42,077 nt of DNA from Pararcticibacter amylolyticus (GCF_003130405.1 NZ_QEAS01000015.1:25290-67366); one strand, 5' to 3'; numbered from the stretch's first letter, positions 9,474 to 18,814 are shown. The notes: generated by a model from the letters alone, not told the origin. A program made the numbers and translations.

Positions 9474-12400
9474 TTAAAATCCAACGTTCAGACCAACAGT
9501 ATAAATTCTTGGCAGGGGATATGGATAACCCAGGCCTTCAGGATCTGCACCCTTATACTTAGTAATAGTTAATAAGTCCTGTCCCTGTAAATAAATGCGC
9601 AGATTTTTTATATTTAACCTGCCTGCCACTGACGAGGGCAACGTATAGCCCAACTGGATGTTCTTTAGTTTGAGGTAGGATCCGTTCTCAATGAAATAAT
9701 CAGATAGCCTGCCTTCGTCGTTCAGATTAACTGCAGTCAATGCAGGAATCGAAGAATCGTAATTCGTTGTTGGATTCCAGGCGCCGAGCAGCCGGGTTCC
9801 GTGATTACCTGTCCATAGTTGAAAAAAGTCGGTGTAGAACTTGGCATTATTATATGCGTCTCTGATCATGCCATTTACGAAAAACGCGAAATCAAAAGCT
9901 TTATAGCTGAGGGCCACGTTTAACCCTCCTGTGAATTTTGGCTGATCAGAACCCAGCCACACACGGTCTTTATCGTCAATTATTTTATCATCATTGACAT
10001 CAACATAACGGATCCTTCCCAATCCCTTGCCCGGCTGATTAATACCGTCATTCAGTTCTTCGGTGGTGCGATATAAACCGTTGGTTTTATAACCGAGCCA
10101 GGACCCTGCGGGCTGACCAACAATACTTAAGTTTATTCCGTTTCCGCCGCCATAGGTATAATAAATGTCTTCAGGGACCTCAGTTACCCTGTTTTTGTAG
10201 CCCGAACCAGTAAGGGTAAGGCTATAGCTAAAATCCCTTCCGATTTTATCCTGCCAGTTTACTGTCCCTTCGACACCTTTATTACTCAAAGAGACACCAT
10301 TGTAAGCCATATATCCGCCTTCCCCGATTATCCCGATATAAGGGCGGTCAAAGAGCAGGTTACTTGTGTTCTTTATGAAATAATCAAATGTGAAATTCAA
10401 CCTGTTCTTTAAGGCAGAAAGATCAAATCCGAAATCGGTCTGAGCTGTAGATTCCCATTTTATATTTGGATTACCTGTTCGCTCTTTGATAATACCATTG
10501 GGAATTGTCCCCTGATTGATACCTCCCAAATCATATCCGGCACGTATGAGGTCTGTACGGTATTTCGTATAGGTAGCCTCGTTATCAATCTGATCATTTC
10601 CGTTTTTCCCCCAGCTCGCCCTGAGTTTCAAGTCAGAGATGAAACTCACATTTTTCAGGAAGCTTTCCTCACTGATTCTCCACCCGGCTGAAACAGAGGG
10701 AAAGAATGCTTCGTTATTATTGGCCCCGAACCGGGAGGAGGCGTCTCGTCTTAATGTCCCCTGTAGCAGATATTTGCCACTGTAGGCATAATTTAACCTG
10801 CCAAAATAAGAGGAAATAGCGTAACGGGAGGCTCCGTTTCCATTAGTTTGTTTACCATCTCCGGCATTCAGGTAACGGTAATCCAGGGCTTCGATCAAAA
10901 AGTTTTCCCGGTAACCGGTGAGGTTTTCATTAAGCTGTTCTTTTGATTCTGTACCTGCAAATAAATTAACCGAATGCTTTTGCATGATATATTGATAAGA
11001 CACTGAGTTTGTCCATATCCACTGGCGGTCATAATCAGAGTTAACAGTCAGCATATTTTTATCCACGGTCCTGTCGCCCTCCTTCCATTTAGGCTCGAAA
11101 TTGGATGAGAAGCCATTACGGTAATTAATGCTGAAATTGGAACGGAAAACGAGGTTTTTTAAAGGCTCGATTTCTAAATACGCATTGCCAAAAATACGCC
11201 ATTGCTCAGACCTGTTCTGGCGCTGCTGATCAAGCAGCCGGATAGGATTAGGTTTGTCGCCAATACCCTGTGTCGGGCCGGCATATCCTCCGTATATATC
11301 ATAGACAGGGATAATCGGATGCTGGGCAATAGTTAATTCCTCTATTCCACCTGGCTTAAACTTCTCGTTCCATTTACTGACATTTAAGTTCTCACCAATC
11401 CGGATCCTGTTTTTTAAAAAGCTATAATCGGAATTCGACCGCCCGTTAAAGCGGGTAAAATTCGTATGTTTAATCAAACCATCCTGATCAAAATAGTTGA
11501 AAGAGAAGGTCGAACTCCCGTTGTCTGAGCCTTTTGATACGGACAAGTTGTAGTTCTGCAGTAAGGCGTTATGATACACCTCTTTAGCCCAATTGGTGTT
11601 TCCGGCACGAATTGTTTTCTTTGCATCTATAAACTCAGGAATTACCGGAGCATCCCCGCTGCCGTACAGGTCGTGATGGGGCTTTACGCCGTCATTCTGG
11701 TAGGCAGTCCAGTACGCCTCCCCCCATTGCTGAGTATTCTGCATATCAATTCCGGTGTGAAACTGCTGCAAGGAATGATTAGAGTCAAAGTTTATCCTGA
11801 CTTCGTTCTTTTTAGCCTTCTTAGTCGTAATTATAATTACTCCGTTTGCTGCCTGTACACCATAAATAGAGGCTGAAGCGGCGTCTTTTAACACCTGGAT
11901 GGATTCGACATCATTTGAATTTAAAAGGGTGGCAATATTGTCGCGTGTTTGCACTCCGTCCACCACATAAAGAGGGGTGTTGTTGCCCAGGCTGGTTAGC
12001 CCTCTTATAGCGGTTGAAGTGCCAACACCGCCGGGAGTACCATCATTAAAGACAGTTAAACCCGGGACTCTTCCCTGCAGGGAAGAAGTTACATTACCGG
12101 TGGGTATGCTGGCAATGTCTTTTGTATTTACAACCGCCACCGCTCCGGTAATATCGGCCTTGCGTTGTGCCTGATAGCCGGTTACGACTACATCGTTGAG
12201 GGCAGTGGACCCTATTTCAAGTTTAATATTTACATTAGCGGTTGCAGCATCGACCTTCCAGGTAAAAGGCTTCGACCCTATGTAGCTTATACGTAATGTT
12301 TGTCCGACAGAGGCACGGATCTGGAATTTCCCCCTGTTGTCTGTTAGTGTTCCTTTCTGTGTTTCTGCAACAGCGACATTAGCTGCCTCCAGGGGTTCTC

Positions 12401-12500
12401 CGGAACTACTGGTGACTGTTCCTGATACCATCCTGGATTGCCCGAAAGATGTACCTGCACAGGCACATATCAGGCTTAAGAGAAGTATTAATTTTCTCAT
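9474..12500 (-). CDS. SusC-family TonB-dependent outer-membrane transporter
   Basis: A 1008-residue importer that works with SusD to bring fructan fragments across the outer membrane using TonB energy. It has a signal peptide (ending near SFG-QS), then a carboxypeptidase-D regulatory-like domain at ~22-100 (SGTVTSSSGEPLEAANV), a TonB-box-like DVVVTGY near 105-112, a plug domain (LQGRVPGLTV, STAIRGLTSLG, PLYVVDGV) and a beta-barrel ending in a terminal aromatic strand (IYTVGLNVGF). There is no N-terminal STN signalling domain, so it is not expected to signal to an anti-sigma factor; the locus has a hybrid two-component regulator instead. It lies 28 bp after the fructokinase gene. Confidence 0.96.
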   Translation of the reverse strand: MRKLILLLSLICACAGTSFGQSRMVSGTVTSSSGEPLEAANVAVAETQKGTLTDNRGKFQIRASVGQTLRISYIGSKPFTWKVDAATANVNIKLEIGSTALNDVVVTGYQAQRKADITGAVAVVNTKDIASIPTGNVTSSLQGRVPGLTVFNDGTPGGVGTSTAIRGLTSLGNNTPLYVVDGVQTRDNIATLLNSNDVESIQVLKDAASASIYGVQAANGVIIITTKKAKKNEVRINFDSNHSLQQFHTGIDMQNTQQWGEAYWTAYQNDGVKPHHDLYGSGDAPVIPEFIDAKKTIRAGNTNWAKEVYHNALLQNYNLSVSKGSDNGSSTFSFNYFDQDGLIKHTNFTRFNGRSNSDYSFLKNRIRIGENLNVSKWNEKFKPGGIEELTIAQHPIIPVYDIYGGYAGPTQGIGDKPNPIRLLDQQRQNRSEQWRIFGNAYLEIEPLKNLVFRSNFSINYRNGFSSNFEPKWKEGDRTVDKNMLTVNSDYDRQWIWTNSVSYQYIMQKHSVNLFAGTESKEQLNENLTGYRENFLIEALDYRYLNAGDGKQTNGNGASRYAISSYFGRLNYAYSGKYLLQGTLRRDASSRFGANNNEAFFPSVSAGWRISEESFLKNVSFISDLKLRASWGKNGNDQIDNEATYTKYRTDLIRAGYDLGGINQGTIPNGIIKERTGNPNIKWESTAQTDFGFDLSALKNRLNFTFDYFIKNTSNLLFDRPYIGIIGEGGYMAYNGVSLSNKGVEGTVNWQDKIGRDFSYSLTLTGSGYKNRVTEVPEDIYYTYGGGNGINLSIVGQPAGSWLGYKTNGLYRTTEELNDGINQPGKGLGRIRYVDVNDDKIIDDKDRVWLGSDQPKFTGGLNVALSYKAFDFAFFVNGMIRDAYNNAKFYTDFFQLWTGNHGTRLLGAWNPTTNYDSSIPALTAVNLNDEGRLSDYFIENGSYLKLKNIQLGYTLPSSVAGRLNIKNLRIYLQGQDLLTITKYKGADPEGLGYPYPLPRIYTVGLNVGF

Positions 12501-12528
12501 ATCGGTTTTAAATTGGGTTTATTATGGT

Positions 12529-13434
12529 TTATAAAAAAATTTCTCTTCGGAAGGTAAGATATTCTTCTGCGTCGTATTCCGGGCAGCCACCTTTACGGGT
12601 TGCTACAAAACCGCCCATAGCAATAGCGTTTCGAAGCATAATCCTTGGCTCTTCGCCTATATAATGATTGGATAAAAAAGCTGCCAGAAACGCATCGCCA
12701 CTGCCGATGGTATCCGCTACCTTTACTTCACGCCCTGCACAATGATACGCTTTGTCTCCTTTATAATACGAAGCTCCAAATTCCCCTTTCGTTACAATTA
12801 TTTCTTGTATGCTGAATTTGTCCTGGATAAATTTGATTTGATCTGCCTCCTTCTCATATGATCCATGAAAAATGGACTGTACCATTTCCAGCTCGGCTTC
12901 GTTAAGCTTTGCCAAATCACACTTTTCAAGTAATTTCATCAAGAGCGTCCTGTTGACAAATGGTGGTCGAAGGTTAATATCGAATACCTTAAATGAGTCT
13001 TTTTCAAGTAGCTTGAAAAGTGTATTCCGTGTGATGTCATTGCGGGAGGCAAGGCTTCCAAATACAAAGTACGTCTGCGGCTTAATATAGCTACTGATTT
13101 CTGTTGCGTCATTGATATAATCCCAGGCTACTGGAAATACAATTTCATAAGACACTTCATTCCTATTGTTCATTTTAGCGATTACTTCGCTGGTAGGATG
13201 GTCTCCATCTTCCTGTAGTAACTGGCGGTTGATACCCCATTTATCCATAAGGTTCTCTAGTTTCCGGCCGTTGTCGTCTTTTCCCACTCTACTGATCAGG
13301 CTGGCAGGCAGTCCAAGTTTATTGAGATGATAAGCTACATTAAGTGGAGCACCTCCAGGCTGAGGTCCGTCCGGTAATACATCCCATAAGATTTCACCGT
13401 AACAAATTACCGGTATAATTTCACTATTATTCAT
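12529..13434 (-). CDS. PfkB-family fructokinase
   Basis: A cytoplasmic 301-residue ribokinase-family sugar kinase, most likely phosphorylating fructose released by the GH32 enzymes. It has the N-terminal PfkB signature region (PGGAPLNVAYHL) and the C-terminal active-site signature DTIGSGDAF, with catalytic base D247. GSGD replaces the commoner GAGD. The start at 13434 was chosen because the family core (IPVICYGEILWDVLP) begins right after it and it leaves an 11-bp gap to the symporter gene. The longer open frame would overlap that gene by 70 bp and add a Lys/Arg-rich unconserved stretch. Fructokinase rather than another PfkB kinase is inferred from the locus and from the fructokinase-like GEILWDVLPDG. 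Confidence 0.92.
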   Translation of the reverse strand: MNNSEIIPVICYGEILWDVLPDGPQPGGAPLNVAYHLNKLGLPASLISRVGKDDNGRKLENLMDKWGINRQLLQEDGDHPTSEVIAKMNNRNEVSYEIVFPVAWDYINDATEISSYIKPQTYFVFGSLASRNDITRNTLFKLLEKDSFKVFDINLRPPFVNRTLLMKLLEKCDLAKLNEAELEMVQSIFHGSYEKEADQIKFIQDKFSIQEIIVTKGEFGASYYKGDKAYHCAGREVKVADTIGSGDAFLAAFLSNHYIGEEPRIMLRNAIAMGGFVATRKGGCPEYDAEEYLTFRREIFL

Positions 13435-13445
13435 AAAAATATCAG

Positions 13446-14774
13446 TTAATGGAGTATAACGTTTGTTCCTATCTGTTCCAGTGATTTTCCTTTTGTTTCG
13501 GGCATGAAACGCCATACAAAAATGAGCTGCAGTATCATCATGGAGCCGAAAAAGTAAAAGGTGACGGCGCCGCCTAGCTTCTCGGCCAGGTAGGGGAAGC
13601 TGAAGGCGATTAATGCAGCCATTATCCAGTGGGTAGAGCTGCCCAAAGTCTGGCCTTTGGCCCTTACCTGGTTGGGGAAGATCTCGGAAATGAATACCCA
13701 GATAACGGCACCTTGCGAAAAAGCAAAGAACGCGATGAACACCATCACGTAAATGGGGATTGCAAAGCCGCTGAACTGCCCTGAATTGAATGTGACCGCC
13801 ACCAGGAAGAGGGAGCCGATTAAGCCGACGGACCCGATTAGCATCAGTACACGCCTTCCTACTTTATCAATGAAGTTGATGGCCATGAGCGTGAATGCAA
13901 AGTTAATGGCTCCGATGCCTACTGTTGACAGGAGCGAGGAATGGGCGCCTAGTCCCGCCATTTCGAAGATCCGGGGAGCGTAATAGATGATGGCGTTTAT
14001 GCCGGAAACCTGGTTGAAGAATGCGAACAATACCGCCAGGATGACCGGTGCTTTATATTGCCTGGAGAAAAGCCGTGTCTCAGGGGCACTTGTCTGGCTT
14101 AACTTAGAATTTTCGATCGATCTTAGCTCCTGTTCGCAGTTAAGCGGATTGATAATCCGCAAGATCTCAAGAGCCTGAGCACTTGCTCCTTTTTTGAGGA
14201 TGAGCCACCGCGGACTTTCGGGGATAAAACGGATTAATATAAGAAACAGCAAGGAAGGGGCTGCCTGAACTCCCAGCATCCAGCGCCATGAACTTTCGCC
14301 GCCCTGGCTGATCAGGTAATTGGAGAGATAGGAGATCAGGATGCCTAACACCACGTTAAACTGGAACAGACCAACCAGCCTGCCGCGCCTGTCGGCAGGT
14401 GATACTTCTGAAATATAGATAGGAGCGGTAACGGATGAAGTGCCGACACCTAAGCCTCCGAGAAATCTGAAAAATAAAAAGATATGCCAGTTGTCGGCTA
14501 GTGCGGTGCCTAAAGAGGATATTAAATAAGCAAAAGCGACCATGTATAAGGTGTTCTTACGTCCGAAGTGGTCGGACGGACGGGACCCGAGCATCGAGCC
14601 TATAACTGTTCCGATGAGTGCAATCGAAATGGTCAGGCCATGCTCAAAAACCGACAGGTTCCAGTATTGCTGGATAGATTTTTCAGCACCTGAAATCACC
14701 GCCGTATCGAAGCCAAACAGAAATCCGCCGAGAGCCACGACCATGGACCAGGCCAAAACAGAATTTTTTTTCAT
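13446..14774 (-). CDS. MFS sugar porter (probable fructose/H+ symporter)
   Basis: A 442-residue inner-membrane transporter of the sugar-porter branch of the major facilitator superfamily, with about 12 hydrophobic segments. Diagnostic motifs are FGFDTAVISG in TM1, SDHFGRKN after TM2, RFLGGLGVG, PESPRWL at the end of TM6, QVSGINAIIYYAP in TM7, DKVGRR between TM8 and TM9, and PETKGKSLEQI at the C-terminus. Fructose is the likely substrate given the fructokinase immediately downstream. It is the first gene of the leftward operon, and its promoter must lie in the 335-bp region shared with the regulator. Having the symporter and kinase ahead of susCD, not behind the hydrolases, puts monosaccharide use first in the transcript. 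Confidence 0.93.
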   Translation of the reverse strand: MKKNSVLAWSMVVALGGFLFGFDTAVISGAEKSIQQYWNLSVFEHGLTISIALIGTVIGSMLGSRPSDHFGRKNTLYMVAFAYLISSLGTALADNWHIFLFFRFLGGLGVGTSSVTAPIYISEVSPADRRGRLVGLFQFNVVLGILISYLSNYLISQGGESSWRWMLGVQAAPSLLFLILIRFIPESPRWLILKKGASAQALEILRIINPLNCEQELRSIENSKLSQTSAPETRLFSRQYKAPVILAVLFAFFNQVSGINAIIYYAPRIFEMAGLGAHSSLLSTVGIGAINFAFTLMAINFIDKVGRRVLMLIGSVGLIGSLFLVAVTFNSGQFSGFAIPIYVMVFIAFFAFSQGAVIWVFISEIFPNQVRAKGQTLGSSTHWIMAALIAFSFPYLAEKLGGAVTFYFFGSMMILQLIFVWRFMPETKGKSLEQIGTNVILH

Positions 14775-15109
14775 ATAATTTAAATGGGTATGAGGGTATT
14801 AATTAGTTAACTCCGGCAAGTTACGGTGCCTGTCTGCCTGAAGGCATTGATTTTATTTCAAAAATCTCTGAATTTTGTTCGGTTTTGTTAAGTGGCTATT
14901 TGTTAGGTGTTTGTGTTGGTTTTTGCGTTGTGGTAGTCATACTGATCTACAATTATGTTGCACCAATCTTCGGTTGTGTTTCATATTTTCTATGGAGCCA
15001 GGTGATCATCAGCAGTCCTGATTTGTCGGGCTAAAAACTTTATTCTTACATTTGAAGGAAGAGTCGTTAAGCCAATTATTTTTTCCCGGGATTATTCTTT
15101 TTAAAGTTT
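14775..15109. promoter_or_regulatory. Divergent control region of the fructan locus
   Basis: 335 bp with no gene between the leftward operon and the rightward regulator. It contains a good promoter for the regulator (15022-15054), a strongly G/T-skewed plus-strand tract at 14873-14934 with repeated TTTGTT/TTTTG words, and short repeats around 14827-14846 (TGCCTGTCTGCCTGAAGGCA). I could not find a convincing TAnnTTTG element for the leftward operon, as expected if it depends on an activator. Binding sites for the AraC domain of the regulator are likely here. Confidence 0.6.
15022..15054 (+). promoter_or_regulatory. Bacteroidota-type promoter for the fructan regulator
   Basis: TTTG at 15022-15025 (-33 element) and TACATTTG at 15047-15054 (-7 element, consensus TAnnTTTG) are separated by 21 nt. 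The predicted transcript would start near 15061, about 50 nt before the regulator's start codon. This fits constitutive low-level expression of the sensor. Confidence 0.6.
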
Positions 15110-17890
15110 ATGTTGATGACAACGTCGAAGATGCGGTTATACGGTGCGGGTGTCTGGGTGATCATGCTGATAACATTTTTGCTGTCGGGGTGTGGGCAGG
15201 ATAACAAAAAAGCAAAGTTTACGATCGGCTTTTCCCAGTGTGTGGGATCTGACCTGTGGAGAAGAACGATGCTGGAGGAGATGAAAATGGAGCTTTCCCT
15301 GCATCCCGGCGCGAATTTTATCTATGAAGATGCCGGTGGAAATAGTGCACAGCAGATCCAGCAGGTCAGACGTTTGCTTGATAAAGGCATCGATCTCCTT
15401 ATTATTTCCCCTAATGAAGCCAGGCCTTTAACGCCCATTGTGGAAGAAGTATATAACCGCGGAATACCGGTGATTATCATAGACCGGAAAACAGCCTCGC
15501 CGCTGTATACTTCGTATGTAGGTGCCGACAACTACCAGGTAGGCAAAATTGCCGGGCAGTATATTTCCTCTCAGGCTACCACCCCTGTTAACCTGATCGA
15601 AGTGATGGGCCTGCCTGGTTCATCCCCCGCCATAGAACGGGACAGGGGCCTGACTGAGGCTATCAGGGACAACAAAAATGTTCGCCTGAAAGCGAAAGTG
15701 TACGGCAACTGGTTAAAAGAACATGCCGAAAAACAGCTTTGGAAGATCAGGGAACAGTTGAAGGATGCGAGCTATATTTTTGCGCAGAACGATGTGATGG
15801 CGGCAGGTGCCCGGAATATACTGAATAAGCTAAACCTGTCGGGGTCGGTAAAGGTGATCGGCGTGGATGCGTTGCCCGGTACCGGCGGCGGCCTGGAAAT
15901 GGTGTCAGGCAAAATGCTGAATGCCAGTTTGCTGTATCCCACCGGTGGCAAGGAGGCTATTGTTACTGCCTTCCGTATTCTCAGCAAAGAGCCGTTCAGC
16001 CGGGAAAATAATATGCAGTCGCTGGTGATTGATTCTTCCAATGTGCAGTTAATGAAAATGCAGTGGAACAAGATCAACAGCCAGCAGAAAGATATAGAAA
16101 AGCAGCAGGCGCTGCTGGAAGAACAACGGGCCGTTTATAACAGTCAGCAGGTGGTGTTGAATATCCTGGTGATTACACTTGTTTTAACGATCGTGCTGGG
16201 GGGACTGGCATCATTCTCGCTGATGGAAAACCGGAAGATCAATAAGAGCCTGGAGGCTAAGAACATGGAGATCCTGGCGCAGCGGAACCAGCTGGTTGAA
16301 ATGTCTGAGAAAGCAAAAGTGGCAGCGGAAGCGAAACTGAACTTTTTTACGAATATATCCCATGAGTTTCGCACACCTCTTACCTTAATGCTCTCGGTGG
16401 TAGATGATTTGCTGAAGCAGGACCGGATGCCGGAGGGGGGGAAGAATATCCAGATCATCCGGAAGAACGCCTTCCGTCTTTTAAAGCTGGTGAACCAGCT
16501 GCTCGATTACAGGAAAATTGAATATGATAAACAGAAGATTAAAGCTTCTGAAAATGACCTGGTTGCTTATGTCCGGGAGATTACAGAGAGTTTCCGCCAT
16601 CATGCCCAAAAGCTTAATGTGCAGCTGAATTGTATCTCGCAGGACCGTGAGATGAAGGTTTGGTTTGATACCCAGATGCTTGATAAGGTATTTTTTAACC
16701 TGATATCTAATGCGCTCAAATTTACGAGGGATAAGGGATTGGTATATGTCCGCATCTGGCAGGATGGTGAGGGGTATGCATGTGTGGCGGTGGAGGATAA
16801 TGGCATCGGTATGAGCCCGGGGGAAACGGGGCAGCTGTTTAACCAGTTTTACCAGGCTGATCATACCCCGACTGTAGGTTCGGGAATCGGCTTGTCTCTC
16901 TCCCGTGAAATCGTCCGCCTGCACCAGGGAATGATCGAAGTTAAAAGTGAAAAATGGAATGGCTCAGTCTTTACGGTTCGCCTGCCATTGGGAAGCGGGC
17001 ATCTGAGTCAGGAGGAAAAAGTAACGGCGCAGGAGGATATGGTGGACCTGGATCGGCAGTCTAAACTCTATACTGCCGACTTTGACCTGGTTCCTGCTGT
17101 AAAGAAAAGCGATGCTTTGGCAGCTCCTAAGGAATTTTCCGTCCTGCTTGTGGAAGACAACGAAGATTTGCTGCAATACCTGGAGGAAAAGCTCAGCGAG
17201 CATTACGAGGTATACACGGCCGGCAACGGGCCTGCTGCGTTGAACCTTGCGTTTCAATGGGTGCCCGATCTTATATTGTCGGATGTGGTGATTCCTGACC
17301 TGTCGGGAAAGAGTTTGTGCGGGAAGCTTAAATCGGATTTTAGAACCTCGCACATCCCGGTGGTCCTGCTGACGGCTCAGAACAGCATCGAACAGCAGAT
17401 TTCGGGCATGAATGCTATGGCTGATCTGTATATTACCAAGCCCTTCAACTTTGATTTTTTACTGGCCAGCATTCAGAACCTGATCAGGAACAGGATTAAG
17501 CTGAAGGAACATTTTACCAGTGATATCAGCGGAACAGAGAAGCTGGCGCTCCCCAAAAGTTTAGACCGGAAGTTTATCAACGATTTTAACGGGATCATAG
17601 AGCAGAACTTGTCTAATGATAAGTTTAGTGTGGATGATATCTGCAAAGAGATCGGGGTGTCGAGGGTGCAGCTGTACCGGAAGGTTAAGGCGCTGCTTGG
17701 CTATAGTGTTTCTGATTACATCCTGAACCGCAGAATGAAAAAAGCAGAGTATCTCCTGGCAAATGAGGATTATACAATTGCGGAAGTGACATACATGATC
17801 GGCTTCGCAAATCCCAATTATTTTTCGACTGCGTTTAAATCGAAGTACGGGTGTACGCCTACGGAGTTTAAGAAACAGCGGCAGCTTTAG
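15110..17890 (+). CDS. Hybrid two-component sensor-regulator with periplasmic sugar-binding domain
   Basis: A 926-residue single-polypeptide signalling protein resembling the B. thetaiotaomicron fructose sensor BT1754. Order: N-terminal signal with a strong lipobox (LLSGC, C28); a type I periplasmic-binding domain at ~36-312 (IGFSQCVGSDLWR, SYVGADNYQVGK, FAQNDVMAAGA, VIGVDALPG); a coiled stretch; one membrane segment ~347-370; HisKA with H418 (ISHEFRTP); HATPase with NALKF, DNGIG and GSGIGLSL; a receiver at ~676-795 with D725 and K777 (ITKPF); and an AraC HTH at ~825-926. It probably binds fructose in the periplasm, phosphorelays internally and activates the divergent operon. A lipobox on a protein that also has a membrane helix is odd. 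Confidence 0.95.
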   Translation: MLMTTSKMRLYGAGVWVIMLITFLLSGCGQDNKKAKFTIGFSQCVGSDLWRRTMLEEMKMELSLHPGANFIYEDAGGNSAQQIQQVRRLLDKGIDLLIISPNEARPLTPIVEEVYNRGIPVIIIDRKTASPLYTSYVGADNYQVGKIAGQYISSQATTPVNLIEVMGLPGSSPAIERDRGLTEAIRDNKNVRLKAKVYGNWLKEHAEKQLWKIREQLKDASYIFAQNDVMAAGARNILNKLNLSGSVKVIGVDALPGTGGGLEMVSGKMLNASLLYPTGGKEAIVTAFRILSKEPFSRENNMQSLVIDSSNVQLMKMQWNKINSQQKDIEKQQALLEEQRAVYNSQQVVLNILVITLVLTIVLGGLASFSLMENRKINKSLEAKNMEILAQRNQLVEMSEKAKVAAEAKLNFFTNISHEFRTPLTLMLSVVDDLLKQDRMPEGGKNIQIIRKNAFRLLKLVNQLLDYRKIEYDKQKIKASENDLVAYVREITESFRHHAQKLNVQLNCISQDREMKVWFDTQMLDKVFFNLISNALKFTRDKGLVYVRIWQDGEGYACVAVEDNGIGMSPGETGQLFNQFYQADHTPTVGSGIGLSLSREIVRLHQGMIEVKSEKWNGSVFTVRLPLGSGHLSQEEKVTAQEDMVDLDRQSKLYTADFDLVPAVKKSDALAAPKEFSVLLVEDNEDLLQYLEEKLSEHYEVYTAGNGPAALNLAFQWVPDLILSDVVIPDLSGKSLCGKLKSDFRTSHIPVVLLTAQNSIEQQISGMNAMADLYITKPFNFDFLLASIQNLIRNRIKLKEHFTSDISGTEKLALPKSLDRKFINDFNGIIEQNLSNDKFSVDDICKEIGVSRVQLYRKVKALLGYSVSDYILNRRMKKAEYLLANEDYTIAEVTYMIGFANPNYFSTAFKSKYGCTPTEFKKQRQL

Positions 17891-17932
17891 ATAAACAAGG
17901 AAACTTTGCTGTCGGAATATAGCCTGATCGCC

Positions 17933-18118
17933 CTATTTTGCTCTTCTGGCGATTGAATCAAGTTCGGCCATAAAAACTTCAGCATCCTTGCTGTTTCTGA
18001 TCACTTTACTTAAACTGTCTGATCCGAACGCCATCTCGCTAGTGGCAGAAGCAGGTTTTGCTGACTTGCTCGCCATCTTCTTCAGTTCGGCCATCTTTTG
18101 TTGAACACGCTGATTCAT
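17933..18118 (-). CDS. Small basic protein of unknown function, partner of the upstream 181-residue protein
   Basis: 61 residues from the start at 18118; an ORF start at 18151 would add 11 hydrophobic, unlikely residues. It has a Lys/Met-rich helical N-terminus (QQKMAELKKMASKSAK), an Ala/Ser linker and a C-terminal helix (SLSKVIRNSKDAEVFMAELDSIARRAK region). No membrane segment is evident. It starts 39 bp after the 181-residue gene on the same strand and converges with the fructan regulator gene. The size, charge and pairing resemble an antitoxin or small accessory subunit, but I do not recognise the family. Confidence 0.6.
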   Translation of the reverse strand: MNQRVQQKMAELKKMASKSAKPASATSEMAFGSDSLSKVIRNSKDAEVFMAELDSIARRAK

Positions 18119-18157
18119 AATACAAATATATCCAATTCTCAACAAAAACAATGCCTG

Positions 18158-18703
18158 CTACGAACATCGACGGAACATATAATATCGATAGAGATCTCTG
18201 TTCTCCCGATTGTAATCAAAAGGTTCAGATCTTGGTTTGGCTATGTATGTCCCATCCGAATTCTGTTCATAGCTTCCATCTCTAAAAATACGTACATACC
18301 AGTCAACGCCAATTGCAATAAAATAGTCACTCAAATATTGACGGTTGTGTTTTAACATTCGGTGATAAAATCTTGCCCGAAAATCATCAGACCCATCGAC
18401 TCCTATTACTAAAGACGGATTTTCATCCAGAAAGACCAATGCCAGAATTAAGATGGTTGAAAATACCTTGTTTATATTTTTGTGATGCAATCTGACATTG
18501 TCACGGAAACCTCCGCTTCTGTTAGGCGGCCCAAATCCAAGGTTATAAACATTTGGCAAGTGCGGATCCGGATGCTTTTTGATTTTAACAAGCAGTTGAC
18601 AAGTGTTTCCATCATTCTGCGGGGCATTGAAAATCATTTCTGTTAAATCATCAGATATCGAGACAGCATCATAAATATCGTCAAAGTTGATAGAGACCTG
18701 CAT
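18158..18703 (-). CDS. Uncharacterised 181-residue protein (weak DUF6934-like pattern)
   Basis: A soluble 181-residue protein with no signal peptide. Visible features are YNLGFGPPN at ~53, a helix (NINKVFSTILILALVFL), a GVDGSDDFRARFYHRML block near 101-117, and an aromatic/Arg-rich C-terminus (DLYRYYMFRRCS). The pattern of a NLGFG turn, a helix and a GS...R.R.Y block reminds me of the Bacteroidota family DUF6934, but that is from memory and unverified. The G+C looks lower than in the neighbouring fructan genes. Together with the 61-residue gene 39 bp downstream it forms a compact two-gene unit that could be a toxin-antitoxin-like or accessory module. Confidence 0.65.
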   Translation of the reverse strand: MQVSINFDDIYDAVSISDDLTEMIFNAPQNDGNTCQLLVKIKKHPDPHLPNVYNLGFGPPNRSGGFRDNVRLHHKNINKVFSTILILALVFLDENPSLVIGVDGSDDFRARFYHRMLKHNRQYLSDYFIAIGVDWYVRIFRDGSYEQNSDGTYIAKPRSEPFDYNRENRDLYRYYMFRRCS

Positions 18704-18814
18704 CGCGGTTGGCTTTTCTTTATATGGTTCTACGTCAGAAATTTTAAAATGTAACAGATTTTGGAAGTATTATCCGTCAAAGAAACTGAAACGACTGAAC
18801 CAAACTTGCCTTGA

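Noticed and set aside
12529-13515. Longer fructokinase start overlapping the symporter gene
   Set aside because: The extra 27 residues are not PfkB-like and simply reflect an open frame through the 3' end of the symporter gene; the ATG at 13434 fits the family start.
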